Source: Candidatus Accumulibacter proximus
GTDB lineage: Bacteria > Pseudomonadota > Gammaproteobacteria > Burkholderiales > Rhodocyclaceae
Length of the DNA: 13,121 nucleotides
Direction of reading: 5' to 3'
Assembly (NCBI GenBank): GCA_016709675.1
Contig: JADJMH010000027.1
Location: 1-13,121, forward strand
The stretch's first letter is position 1. Every line of letters begins with the position of its first letter. Below are positions 1-8,154 of this stretch, in pieces. The notes beneath the pieces are model-generated. The model saw only the letters and a list, made by a program, of their open reading frames with translations. It was not told the origin of the DNA and did no database searches. A program made the translations under genes and the position numbers.

Positions 1-2
1 AT

Positions 3-518
3 ACCGTCAAGCTCGCCTATGTCGACCAGAGCCGCGATTGTCTCGACGGAGACAAGACGGTTTTCGAAGAGATTTCCGGCGGTGCCGAGTTGCTCACCGT
101 TGGCAGGTATGAAACGCCGGCCCGCGCCTACATCAGCCGCTTCAACTTCAAGGGCGGCGATCAACAGAAGCGGGTTGGTCAACTCTCGGGCGGCGAGCGT
201 GGTCGCCTGCACATGGCGAAGACGCTGATTGCCGGCGGCAACGTCCTGCTGCTTGACGAACCTTCCAACGACCTCGACGTCGAAACGCTGCGTGCGCTTG
301 AAGATGCCCTGCTTGAATTCGCTGGCAGCGTGCTGGTGATTTCCCACGACCGCTGGTTCCTTGACCGCATCTGCACGCACATTCTCGCCTGCGAAGGTGA
401 TTCGCAATGGACCTTCTTTGCCGGCAACTACCACGAGTACGAGGAAGACAAGAAACGCCGCCTTGGCGAAGAGGCAGCGAAACCGAAGCGGATTCGCTAC
501 AAGCCGATTACGCGCTAG
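3..518 (+). CDS. ettA: EttA, energy-dependent translational throttle ABC-F ATPase (3' part)
   Basis: C-terminal 171 residues of an ABC-F ATPase, open from the window edge. ABC-F proteins of the EttA type bind the ribosomal E site and gate the first elongation steps according to ATP/ADP level; they are cytosolic and have no membrane partner. Visible are the second ATPase domain's signature LSGGERGR (from base 183), Walker B VLLLDEPSNDLD followed by VETLRALE, and the H-loop VISHDRWFLDRI. The tail ends in KRIRYKPITR, close to the E. coli EttA end HRIKYKRITK as I recall it. The segment RAYISRFNFKGGDQQKRVG before the signature is typical of EttA rather than Uup or YheS. The first ATPase domain and the arm/linker lie outside the window. 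No frameshift is seen. The assignment to EttA among ABC-F subfamilies is from motif recall, not alignment. Confidence 0.93.
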   Translation, partial: TVKLAYVDQSRDCLDGDKTVFEEISGGAELLTVGRYETPARAYISRFNFKGGDQQKRVGQLSGGERGRLHMAKTLIAGGNVLLLDEPSNDLDVETLRALEDALLEFAGSVLVISHDRWFLDRICTHILACEGDSQWTFFAGNYHEYEEDKKRRLGEEAAKPKRIRYKPITR

Positions 519-655
519 CAACCTTACATGGTCGCCCCTGGGTTTGCCAAGCATTCAATTGGTGACGGTTCGAAGGGTAAAGATTGCAGCCATACATTCG
601 GACTTTGATCGAGGCGATGCCTCTGTCCCTGATGGAATTCCGCTGATCGATGCCT
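519..655. other. Intergenic stretch between ettA and the insertion element
   Basis: No gene is supported here. A short stem GAGGC-gat-GCCTC lies at 611-623, and GATCGATGCCTC at 645-656 partly repeats the preceding GATCGAGGCGATGCCTC at 607-623. No clear T-tract terminator for ettA is seen. If the insertion element were removed, this stretch would probably hold the original rtcB promoter. Confidence 0.4.
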
Positions 656-667
656 CATCAGTCGGAC

Positions 668-867
668 GCGCTTGAAGCGCGAGGCTGCTATCAGGTTGAA
701 TCGACCACGGTCTTACCTGCCTTGCCATCACATCATGATTGCCTGAGCAATCTGTGGGGGGTTACTCCGCTAAAAAAAGGGGGTGCTGCAATACCGCAGG
801 GTTGTCCATAGGCGCTCGCGAGCGCGCCCCATACGCTGGCGAGCGAGCGCCTGTGGGCAACCCGTGT
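668..867 (-). ncRNA. Candidate bridge RNA region of the IS110/IS1111-like element
   Basis: Non-coding stretch of about 200 bases between the transposase stop and the inferred element end. In the IS1111 subgroup this is where the bridge RNA, which pairs with target and donor DNA, is expected. The stretch holds a strong inverted repeat (799-863), a small CTGC/GCAG stem at 786-799, on the minus strand a run of seven T (forward 772-778) after a C run, and a perfect 6-bp stem with CTGA loop at 737-752. No internal guide loops could be assigned because the true core and target are unknown. The call rests on position and secondary-structure potential only. Confidence 0.35.
799..863. repeat. Long imperfect inverted repeat (21-bp arms) next to the transposase stop
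   Basis: Arms at 799-819 and 843-863 match at 19 of 21 positions, with a 23-base loop that includes part of a perfect palindrome GCGCTCGCGAGCGC (813-826). Both mismatches become G-U pairs in a plus-strand transcript but A-C mismatches in a minus-strand transcript, so the structure is more stable as plus-strand RNA, opposite to the transposase. It begins five bases beyond the transposase stop. It may be part of the bridge RNA, a transcription barrier protecting the element from outside transcripts, or a terminator. Confidence 0.7.
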
Positions 868-1900
868 TCATGCCGCCGACGGTTCATAGCCGGGCTGATA
901 GTCCCGCTCCTGGGCCAGTAGCGCCCAGGAGATGCGAGCGTTCTTGTTCGCCAAGGCCACTGCCGCGATGTTTTTGTTGCGCCGGCCGATCAGCTGCGCC
1001 AGCCAGGTTTGCGCATAACCCGCCTTGCGCTCGGCTACCCGTATCACCGCCCGAGCGCCGTGGATCAGCAGCGTGCGCAAATAGGTATCGCCGTGCTTGC
1101 GATGCCCAGCAGCAACTGCTTGCCGCCACTGGAGTGCTGCTTGGGGGGACCAATCCCAGCCAGGCCGCCAGCTGCCGTCCCTCTCGAAACTCTTCGCATC
1201 CCCGATCGAGGCCACCAGCGCGCTTGCCGTGATCGGACCGATACCGGGAATCTGCGCGAGCTTCTTGCTCGCCTCGTTTCGCGGTGCCAGACCTGGATCT
1301 GCACCTCCAGTTCGCCCACTTGGCGGTCGAGTTCCCTTCAGGTGATCCCCGAGTCGATGCAGCAATTGGCGGAAGGCGCCCGGCAGTCCGTTCTCCCCGT
1401 CCTCCAGGATATCAGGCAGGCGCTTGGCGATATGGCTAATGCCCTGCGGGATGATGATCCCGTATTCGGCTAACAGACCCCGGATCTGGTTGGCCTGCGC
1501 CGTGCGCGCTCTTTGACGAAGCCCTGGCGGGCACGATGCACGCCAAGATCGCCTGTTGCTCGCCGTTCTTGATGGGTACGAAGCGCATATTGGGGCGGCC
1601 CACCGCCTCGCAGATCGCTTCGGCATCTGCGGCGTCGTTCTTGTTCGTCTTGACGTAAGGCTTCACGAACTGCGGGGCCATCAGCTTTACGGTATGCCCG
1701 AACGCTTCCAGCTTCCTCGCCCAATGATGCGCGCTGCCGCACGCTTCCATGCCGATCGGACAGGGCGGCAGGTTGGCGAAGAACGGCGCCACCTGCTCGC
1801 GCTTGAGCGGCTTCTTGAGCATGGCCTTTCCTCGTTCATCCACGCCATGTACCTGGAACACGTTCTTTGCCAGATCGATACCAACTGTCGTAATCTTCAT
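868..1900 (-). pseudogene. IS110-family DEDD transposase, interrupted by seven indels
   Basis: Serine/DEDD transposase-recombinase of the IS110 family. The N-terminal third reads cleanly from ATG at 1900 (AGGAG ribosome site at 1912-1916): GIDLAKNVFQVHG, PIGMEACGSAHHW and TNKNDAADAEAI supply the DEDD acidic residues. The C-terminal transposase_20 part is seen as LAQIPGIGPITASALVASIGDAKSFER, and the end GDTYLRTLLIHGARAVIRVAERKAGYAQ runs to TGA at 868-870. Between about 1545 and 1100 the frame changes at roughly 1541, 1505, 1334, 1275, 1180, 1143 and 1101; inserting or removing one or two bases at each restores one continuous protein of about 343 residues, the usual family length. The net length of 1033 bp is not a multiple of three. 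Several shifts fall in runs of G, C or A. As written the gene is non-functional; sequencing error or a mixed consensus of several copies are alternatives to true decay. Confidence 0.85.
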
Positions 1901-2010
1901 CTCGGTCGCCTCTCCTGTTTGGTGGTGGAAATATCGCATCTCCACTTTGGCACGCAGATGCCGTTTCGGGAAGGGGCGACCATCCCATTAGTCGGACTTG
2001 GGTGGCTGGC

Positions 2011-3237
<1,227 letters not shown>

Positions 3238-3330
3238 CGCGTCAACGGCGGGCGCTGTCGCTGCGAAACCGGTCACCACGACGTCGACCGCCAACGGCCG
3301 ACACGGCAGCGCTGAGCGCCGCGGGTTGGT

Positions 3331-3360
3331 GGCCAAACAACACCAGGCATGCGTTTGGCC
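3331..3360. repeat. 8-bp perfect inverted repeat after rtcB
   Basis: GGCCAAAC at 3331-3338 is matched by GTTTGGCC at 3353-3360, with a 14-base loop. No T-run follows, so it is not a classical intrinsic terminator. A related perfect palindrome GTTGGCCAAC lies at 3420-3429. The 239-base gap between rtcB and the next ORF holds nothing else that I can name. Confidence 0.4.
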
Positions 3361-3476
3361 CGCGCCATCAGCCGCAACGGGATGGACTATTCGTCCGCGT
3401 TGGCGAATAATTGCGCGCTGTTGGCCAACCACGTGTCCGCCGTCGGTATGGCGGGCTGTTTCTCTTGAGGTTCGTG

Positions 3477-3749
3477 ATGCGCTACCAGGTTTTCATGGAA
3501 GAAGAAGAAGGCGCCGATGGTGCGGGAGAACTGGCAAATTTCGATCATCTGGACGAGGTCTGGGAGTTCATCCGCAGTCGTCTGCCGACTGGCGTGTTCA
3601 GCGATCGTCGGCTGGTCTGGGTCAAGGACCGAGAAGCCGCTGGCGACGTCTCCTTCTCCCTGACTGCCGAGCTATGGGCAGAGCATTGCGAAACCCCGCT
3701 TGCCTTTGCGCGCTGTTTCAAGATGTTTCTTGCTTTCAAACACAGCTAG
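3477..3749 (+). CDS. Small hypothetical protein (90 aa)
   Basis: I do not recognise this protein. ATG at 3477 follows TTGAGG, a modest ribosome site; a longer version from an upstream in-frame start (3411) would add an arginine-rich N terminus and is less likely. The product starts MRYQVFMEEEEGAD, has an acidic N-terminal third and a middle FDHLDEVWEFIRSRLPTG that looks like an amphipathic helix, then LVWVKDREAAGDVSFSLTAELW, and ends CFKMFLAFKHS. No signal peptide or membrane segment is seen. The alternation of hydrophobic and charged residues argues for a real soluble protein. It lies alone between rtcB and the convergent ptsN-like gene. Confidence 0.6.
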   Translation: MRYQVFMEEEEGADGAGELANFDHLDEVWEFIRSRLPTGVFSDRRLVWVKDREAAGDVSFSLTAELWAEHCETPLAFARCFKMFLAFKHS

Positions 3750-3828
3750 ACAGGTCGAGCGCTGTTCTTCCGCGGAGCGCCCACCCGACGGTCCGGTTTC
3801 GCGAGTGGCAGCGGCGTGACAGGAGTGG

Positions 3829-4287
3829 TCAGTCGGCTCGCCAGGCGGCGAAGATCGTGCGAATCGCAGTCGAATCAGGTGCTGCAGCTAGTTTTTCACG
3901 CACCGCACGCTCGGAGAACATCTGAGCCAGGTCGGAGAGCAATTGCAGGTGCTGCTCGGTGGCCACTTCCGGCACCAGCAGGGCGAATACCAGATTGACC
4001 GGCTTGCCATCCGGCGCGTCGAAGTTGACCGGAGTGGCCAGGCGGACGAAGGCTCCGACCACCTGCTTGAGACCCTTGATGCGCCCGTGTGGTATCGCGA
4101 CACCGAGCCCAAGCCCGGTCGATCCGAGCTTTTCACGTGAGAACAGGGCATCAAACACCTGGCTACGGCCAAGCCCCTCGCACTCATCGAGCAGCAGGCC
4201 GACCTGTTCGAAGAGGCGCTTCTTGCTGCTCACCTGGAGATCAGCGACGACATTGTCGGAGTTTAGCAATTTGGCAATCTGGTTCAT
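3829..4287 (-). CDS. ptsN: PtsN-like nitrogen-PTS EIIA (EIIA-Ntr)
   Basis: Terminal phosphoacceptor of the nitrogen phosphotransferase system. It receives phosphate from NPr on a histidine and regulates partner proteins instead of transporting sugar. The 152-residue product matches the PTS_EIIA_2 fold: N-terminal MNQIAKLLNSDNVVADLQVSSKK, the RSQVFDALFSREKLGSTGLG block, and the active site GVAIPHGRIKG with His67 as phosphoacceptor, followed by NLVFALLVPEVATEQHLQLLSDLAQMF. Unlike the usual rpoN-hpf-ptsN cluster, this copy stands alone and is divergent from a KdpD-like kinase gene (202-base gap). In E. coli, EIIA-Ntr binds TrkA and KdpD, so the location next to kdpD/kdpE/trkH-like genes suggests a potassium-dedicated role; that part is inference. 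No strong ribosome site precedes the ATG. Its designation as a second copy cannot be checked from this window. Confidence 0.92.
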   Translation of the reverse strand: MNQIAKLLNSDNVVADLQVSSKKRLFEQVGLLLDECEGLGRSQVFDALFSREKLGSTGLGLGVAIPHGRIKGLKQVVGAFVRLATPVNFDAPDGKPVNLVFALLVPEVATEQHLQLLSDLAQMFSERAVREKLAAAPDSTAIRTIFAAWRAD

Positions 4288-4427
4288 GGCTTTCGACGTG
4301 CAGGCAGAATAGGTGGGCGGTGTACCAGGGAGAGTGGTTACCGGACATCAGGGTGCGCCGGATTATAGCTCGCTGCCGCAGCCCTGCTCAGCTTCCCCGG
4401 ATTTTTTGCGCGGATGGTCGTGGGCTG

Positions 4428-4447
4428 TTTACACCGTTTTTACATCG
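4428..4447 (+). promoter_or_regulatory. Candidate KdpE-type operator: direct repeat TTTACA(C/T)CG with 11-bp spacing
   Basis: TTTACACCG (4428-4436) and TTTACATCG (4439-4447) are 8/9 identical and start 11 bases apart, one helical turn. OmpR/PhoB-family regulators, which include KdpE, bind such tandem half-sites, and the E. coli KdpE site upstream of kdpFABC contains a similar T-rich TTTACACC. It lies 43-62 bases before the kinase start, in the ptsN/kdpD divergent gap. No convincing -10 box was found downstream, so the promoter itself is not mapped. Confidence 0.4.
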
Positions 4448-4478
4448 ACTGTAGGACACTGCGCCACTTCCCATAATC

Positions 4479-4484
4479 GGAGAG
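4479..4484 (+). promoter_or_regulatory. Ribosome binding site deciding the GTG start of the kinase
   Basis: GGAGAG, five bases before the GTG at 4490. It supports that start over the in-frame ATG at 4313, which would add 59 residues without any family character. Confidence 0.7.
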
Positions 4485-4489
4485 ATTGG

Positions 4490-5968
4490 GTGCTCGATCA
4501 CTGGTTTCGCGCGCGCTATCCGATAGCTCTGGCCCTGTGTGCGCTGATCACGGCCCTGACCCTGCCGCTGCGCGGCTGGCTGGACTTGGCGAACATCGTG
4601 ATGCTGTTTCTCCTCGTCGTGTTTGTCGCCGCCGTCAAATTGGGGAGAGGCCCCGCCGTGCTCGCGGCATTCCTGAGCGTCGCCCTGGTTGACTTGTTCT
4701 TCGTCCCGCCACACCTGTCGTTCACAGTGGTTGATGCGCAATATCTGGTCACCTTTGCCGTGATGCTGGCCGTCGGGTTGATTACCTCGCACCTGGCGTC
4801 ACATATCGCCGATCAGAATGAAGCCATCCTGTCGAAAGAGCGCGAAACGAGCATGCTGTATCAACTGGCGCGCGACCTGGGAGCGGCCCTGGCCCTCGAG
4901 CAGGTGGTTGACATCGTCGGCCGGTTCCTGCGCGCGCTCGACATGGACAGCGCGGTGTTGATCGATGAAGGAGGCGCTGGACACGAGGCGCTGACGACCC
5001 ATGGCACCCTGGCCATTGGCGACAAGGCACGAGGTATCGCCCTCACGGCCTATCGCCAGAACGCCGTTGTCACCGATGCAGGCACTACCTTCCTGCCGTT
5101 TGCCGGTGCGACGCGCGTGCGTGGCGTTCTCGTCGTGGCCAGGACGTGCCCTATGCTGCAGCCACTCGTTGCAGCAGTCGCTCCGCTGTCGGGCATCGCC
5201 ATTGAACGCATTCACTATGCCCAGATTGCGCAACAGAGCGAATTCGAGGTGCAATCCGAGAAGCTGCGCTCGTCAATCCTCTCTTCCTTGTCTCACGACC
5301 TGCGGACACCACTGACCAGCCTGGTCGGCCTGGCCGATACGCTCGTCGATACCCTGTCCGACCGGCAGGCAAGCCCACCGGACAACGCCATCGAGACGGC
5401 CGGCATGTTGCGCGACCAGTCCCTCGCCATGCACCGGATGGTGAGCAATTTGCTGGAGATGGCCCGACTTCAGTCCGGGCACGTGATGCTCAACAAGCAC
5501 TGGCAACCTCTCGATGACATCGTTGGGTCAAGTGTGCGACTGCTTGACGATATTCTGGCGGCACGACAGCTTGACATCGCGCTACCTGCCGACCTTCCCT
5601 TGATCTCCATTGACGCCGTGCTCATGGAACGTGTGCTCTGCAATCTGCTGGAGAATGCAGCAAAGTACTCAACCGCCGGTACGCCCATCGGTTTGACGGC
5701 GCGCGTTTGCCCTCCCAACCTGGAGGTGTCGGTGTGCAATGAGGGCGCTGGCTTCCCCCCCGATCGCCTCGATCAGGTCTTCGATCCCTTTGTGCGCGGT
5801 TTTCCAGGGCCGACGGTCGCGGGTACCGGCATCGGCCTGGCGGTCTGCCGCGCCATAGTCAGTGCCCATGGCGGCACCATCGCGGCAGAGAACGCGCTGG
5901 GCAAGGCCCGGGTGCGACTGACGCTGCCGCTGGGTACCCCGCCCGAGATGGAGGGAGACCTGTCGTGA
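4490..5968 (+). CDS. Short KdpD-like membrane sensor histidine kinase
   Basis: Membrane histidine kinase corresponding to the C-terminal half of KdpD, the sensor for potassium limitation. From GTG at 4490 the product has 492 residues against roughly 890 in full KdpD. Order seen: four close membrane helices (about residues 11-25, 36-51, 54-72 and 85-103; DUF4118 region with DLFFVPPHLSFTV), a GAF-like region (about 125-240), HisKA with the phosphoacceptor His269 in LSSLSHDLRTPLTSLVG, and HATPase with N-box LLENAAKYS, G1 NEGAGFP and G2 GTGIGLAVCRAI. The N-terminal KdpD nucleotide-binding domain and the USP domain are absent, and the 176 bases upstream do not encode them. Its stop overlaps the kdpE-like GTG by four bases, so the two are translationally coupled. 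Likely phosphorylates the adjacent regulator. I leave the symbol empty because the domain set is not that of full KdpD. Confidence 0.92.
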   Translation: MLDHWFRARYPIALALCALITALTLPLRGWLDLANIVMLFLLVVFVAAVKLGRGPAVLAAFLSVALVDLFFVPPHLSFTVVDAQYLVTFAVMLAVGLITSHLASHIADQNEAILSKERETSMLYQLARDLGAALALEQVVDIVGRFLRALDMDSAVLIDEGGAGHEALTTHGTLAIGDKARGIALTAYRQNAVVTDAGTTFLPFAGATRVRGVLVVARTCPMLQPLVAAVAPLSGIAIERIHYAQIAQQSEFEVQSEKLRSSILSSLSHDLRTPLTSLVGLADTLVDTLSDRQASPPDNAIETAGMLRDQSLAMHRMVSNLLEMARLQSGHVMLNKHWQPLDDIVGSSVRLLDDILAARQLDIALPADLPLISIDAVLMERVLCNLLENAAKYSTAGTPIGLTARVCPPNLEVSVCNEGAGFPPDRLDQVFDPFVRGFPGPTVAGTGIGLAVCRAIVSAHGGTIAAENALGKARVRLTLPLGTPPEMEGDLS

Positions 5969-6663
5969 ACGATCTGCCGATCAGCGTCGTGGTGGTCGAG
6001 GACAACCCGGAAATCCGGCGTTTCGTCTCCGACGCCGTCCGCAAGTCAGGCTGTATGGCGTCCGAGACCGCGACTGCCCGCGCCGGGCTTGAAGCCGTTG
6101 CGGCGGGGGATGTCCATCTCGTCATTCTCGATCTTGGGCTGCCCGATATGAACGGCATCGACTTCATTCGTGAGTTGCGGCTGTGGGCTTCACTGCCGAT
6201 CCTGATCCTCTCGGCCCGTACGGCCGAACACGACAAGATCGAGGCCCTCGATGCCGGCGCCGACGACTACCTGACCAAGCCGTTCGGTGTCGGCGAATTG
6301 CTGGCCAGGGTTCGTGTCCTGCTGCGTCGGCACAGCCCGACCGGCGAAGCCGTCACGACCTATCGCTTCGGCGACCTTGAAGTCGATATCGCGCGCCACA
6401 CCGTCCGGCGTGCCGGAGAGGACATTCACCTGACGCAGATCGAGCACCGCCTGCTCGCCGTGATGCTGGCCAACGCCGGCAAAGTGCTGACGCACAGGCA
6501 TCTGATGGGCGAGGTATGGGGCCCCGGGCATGCAGAACAGGAGCACTACGTGCGCATCTATATTCGTCGCCTGCGGCAGAAACTTGAACGCAATCCGACC
6601 CAACCACGCCACTTGCTGACCGAGACCGGTATCGGCTACCGTTTTCAGCCGGGGGTGAGATGA
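5965..6663 (+). CDS. kdpE: KdpE-like OmpR-family response regulator
   Basis: DNA-binding response regulator and expected partner of the preceding kinase. Receiver domain: acidic pocket VVVEDNPEIRR (Glu12, Asp13), phosphoacceptor Asp56 in VILDLGLPDMNG, Ser/Thr switch ILSAR, and Lys105 in YLTKPFG. The C-terminal winged helix runs from about residue 130 with ARHTVRRAGEDIHLTQIEHRLLAVM and EQEHYVRIYIRRLRQKLE, ending TETGIGYRF. Length 232 residues, normal for KdpE. The GTG start overlaps the kinase stop (GTGA), and its TGA overlaps the trkH ATG (ATGA), so the three genes are coupled. The linker and the LTQIEHRLL recognition region resemble KdpE more than PhoB or OmpR. Probable targets are the adjacent direct repeats and the potassium genes; this is inference, as no kdpFABC genes are in the window. 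Confidence 0.92.
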   Translation: MNDLPISVVVVEDNPEIRRFVSDAVRKSGCMASETATARAGLEAVAAGDVHLVILDLGLPDMNGIDFIRELRLWASLPILILSARTAEHDKIEALDAGADDYLTKPFGVGELLARVRVLLRRHSPTGEAVTTYRFGDLEVDIARHTVRRAGEDIHLTQIEHRLLAVMLANAGKVLTHRHLMGEVWGPGHAEQEHYVRIYIRRLRQKLERNPTQPRHLLTETGIGYRFQPGVR

Positions 6664-8114
6664 AGCGCTACTACCCGGTCATCCGTGTCTTCGGTGTGTT
6701 GCTCCTGGGCTTTGCCTTGACTCTCCTGGTCCCGCTGCTCTTCTCCTGGTATCAGCAGGATGGCGCCACTACCGCCTACGACGAAGCGTTTCTGTTGACC
6801 CTGGGCACTGGCGCTGGCTTGTGGTGGGTAGCGCGCAACGAAAAGCGCGACCTGCAAATCCGTGACGGCTTCCTCCTGGTAGTCCTGGTGTGGACGATCC
6901 TGCCGGCATTTGCCGCCCTGCCACTCATACTGCATCTCGGTACTTCGTTTACTGACGCCTACTTTGAAGCGGTCTCCGGCCTCACGACCACAGGCGCGAC
7001 CATCCTAACCAACCTCGACACCCTGCCGCAATCGATCAACCTGTGGCGCGGGATGCTGGTCTGGCTTGGCGGTATGGGGCTGATCGTTCTCGCGGTAGCC
7101 ATCCTGCTCTTGCTCGGCATCGGCGGTCGCCAGATGTTCAAGGCCGGAAACCCCGGACCGATGAAGGACTCCAAGCTTACACCGCGCATGGCGCAGACGG
7201 CCAAGGGATTGTGGGTGGTCTATGCCGGCATTACCGTGCTCTGCATACTGGCTTACCACTGGGCCGGCATGACATGGTTCGACGCTGTGGTGCACGCTTT
7301 CAGCACCATGGGCCTCGGCGGCTTTTCGACCCACGACGCCAGTTTCGGCTTCTGGAACTCGCCGACAATCGAGGCGGTTTCCATCGTCTTCATGCTGATT
7401 GCCGGGATGAACTTCGCAACCCACTTTGTCGCGCTCCGCCGTCGCTCGCCGGGACCTTACCTGCGTGACCCCGAGGCGATTCTGTTCCTGGCTGTGTGCC
7501 TCGTCAGCGTGCTCGGCATTGCCCTCTACTTGTGGGCCAAGGACACCTACGGTACTTTCCCCGAAGCGCTGCGCCATTCCGCCTTCAATGTCATTTCCAT
7601 CGCCACCACCACCGGCTACGCGAGTCTCGATTACAATCTGTGGCCATTTTTCGCGCCATTGTGGATGCTCTTCCTTTGCAGCTTCGCCACCAGCGCCGGG
7701 TCCACCGGCGGTGGGATCAAGATGATCCGGGCGTTGATCCTCTACAAGCAGGTCTATCGTGAACTGCTGCTCGCGATGCACCCGAACGCCGTCTGGCCGG
7801 TGCGCGTCCGCGGCGAGTTGATGCCCCAGCCCATCCTCACTGCAGTGATGGCCTTCGGCTTCGCCTACGTGTGCCTGATGGTGGCGCTGACCCTGGTATT
7901 GTCCTTTTCCGGTCTGGAGATCATCAGCGCGTTCTCGGCCGTCGTGGCGATGATCAACAACACCGGCCCCGGCCTAAATCAGGTCGGCCCGGCAACGACC
8001 TACGAATCGCTGACCGACTTCCAGATCTGGGTCTGCAGCTTCGCCATGCTGCTTGGTCGTCTGGAAATATTTACCCTGCTGGTGGTACTGACGCCGGCCT
8101 TCTGGCGCCGATAG
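6660..8114 (+). CDS. trkH: TrkH-type potassium uptake transporter, membrane subunit
   Basis: Inner-membrane potassium translocating subunit of the Trk/Ktr superfamily (484 residues, E. coli TrkH is 483). The four pore loops carry the selectivity glycines: TTTGAT (residues 109-114), STMGLGGFST (215-224), ATTTGYAS (315-322) and NNTGPGLN (433-440). Other family marks are GMLVWLGGMGLIVLAVAILLL and SAGSTGGGIKMIR, the latter being the intramembrane gating-loop region after the third pore. The start ATG overlaps the regulator stop. TrkH normally assembles with cytosolic TrkA rings; no trkA gene lies in the window, but the next gene carries an RCK/TrkA-N domain, albeit as a channel. The reading frame is intact to the TAG at 8112-8114. 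Confidence 0.96.
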   Translation: MKRYYPVIRVFGVLLLGFALTLLVPLLFSWYQQDGATTAYDEAFLLTLGTGAGLWWVARNEKRDLQIRDGFLLVVLVWTILPAFAALPLILHLGTSFTDAYFEAVSGLTTTGATILTNLDTLPQSINLWRGMLVWLGGMGLIVLAVAILLLLGIGGRQMFKAGNPGPMKDSKLTPRMAQTAKGLWVVYAGITVLCILAYHWAGMTWFDAVVHAFSTMGLGGFSTHDASFGFWNSPTIEAVSIVFMLIAGMNFATHFVALRRRSPGPYLRDPEAILFLAVCLVSVLGIALYLWAKDTYGTFPEALRHSAFNVISIATTTGYASLDYNLWPFFAPLWMLFLCSFATSAGSTGGGIKMIRALILYKQVYRELLLAMHPNAVWPVRVRGELMPQPILTAVMAFGFAYVCLMVALTLVLSFSGLEIISAFSAVVAMINNTGPGLNQVGPATTYESLTDFQIWVCSFAMLLGRLEIFTLLVVLTPAFWRR

Positions 8115-8154
8115 CCCTAGACTAGCGACATGAACGCCGATCGCTTCCTTGCGC

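Larger units (their letters stand above)
656..1997 (-). mobile_element. IS110-family (IS1111-like) insertion sequence, approximate limits
   Basis: An element of about 1.3 kb lies between ettA and rtcB, with its transposase on the minus strand. The limits given are those of an 11/12 direct repeat CAT(C/T)AGTCGGAC at 656-667 and 1986-1997; they are inferred, since IS110-family elements usually lack terminal inverted repeats and long target duplications. With these limits there are about 90 bp before the transposase start and about 210 bp after its stop. That layout, with the long non-coding part downstream of the gene, fits the IS1111 subgroup, in which the bridge RNA that guides insertion is encoded on that side. 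The element ends 13 bases before the rtcB start codon. The limits could shift by tens of bases. Confidence 0.7.

Noticed and set aside
4472..4477. CATAAT as a -10 box for the kinase operon
   Set aside because: Transcription would start on or after the ribosome site at 4479-4484, leaving no leader, and no matching -35 lies 17 bases upstream.
4313..4489. In-frame N-terminal extension of the kinase from ATG 4313
   Set aside because: It would add 59 residues with no family resemblance, lacks a good ribosome site and would cover the candidate operator; GTG 4490 has GGAGAG at the right distance.
7005..7781. Minus-strand open frame of about 258 codons opposite trkH
   Set aside because: trkH is clearly the coding strand, with all four pore motifs; the antisense product is His/Glu/Gly-rich and has no motif.
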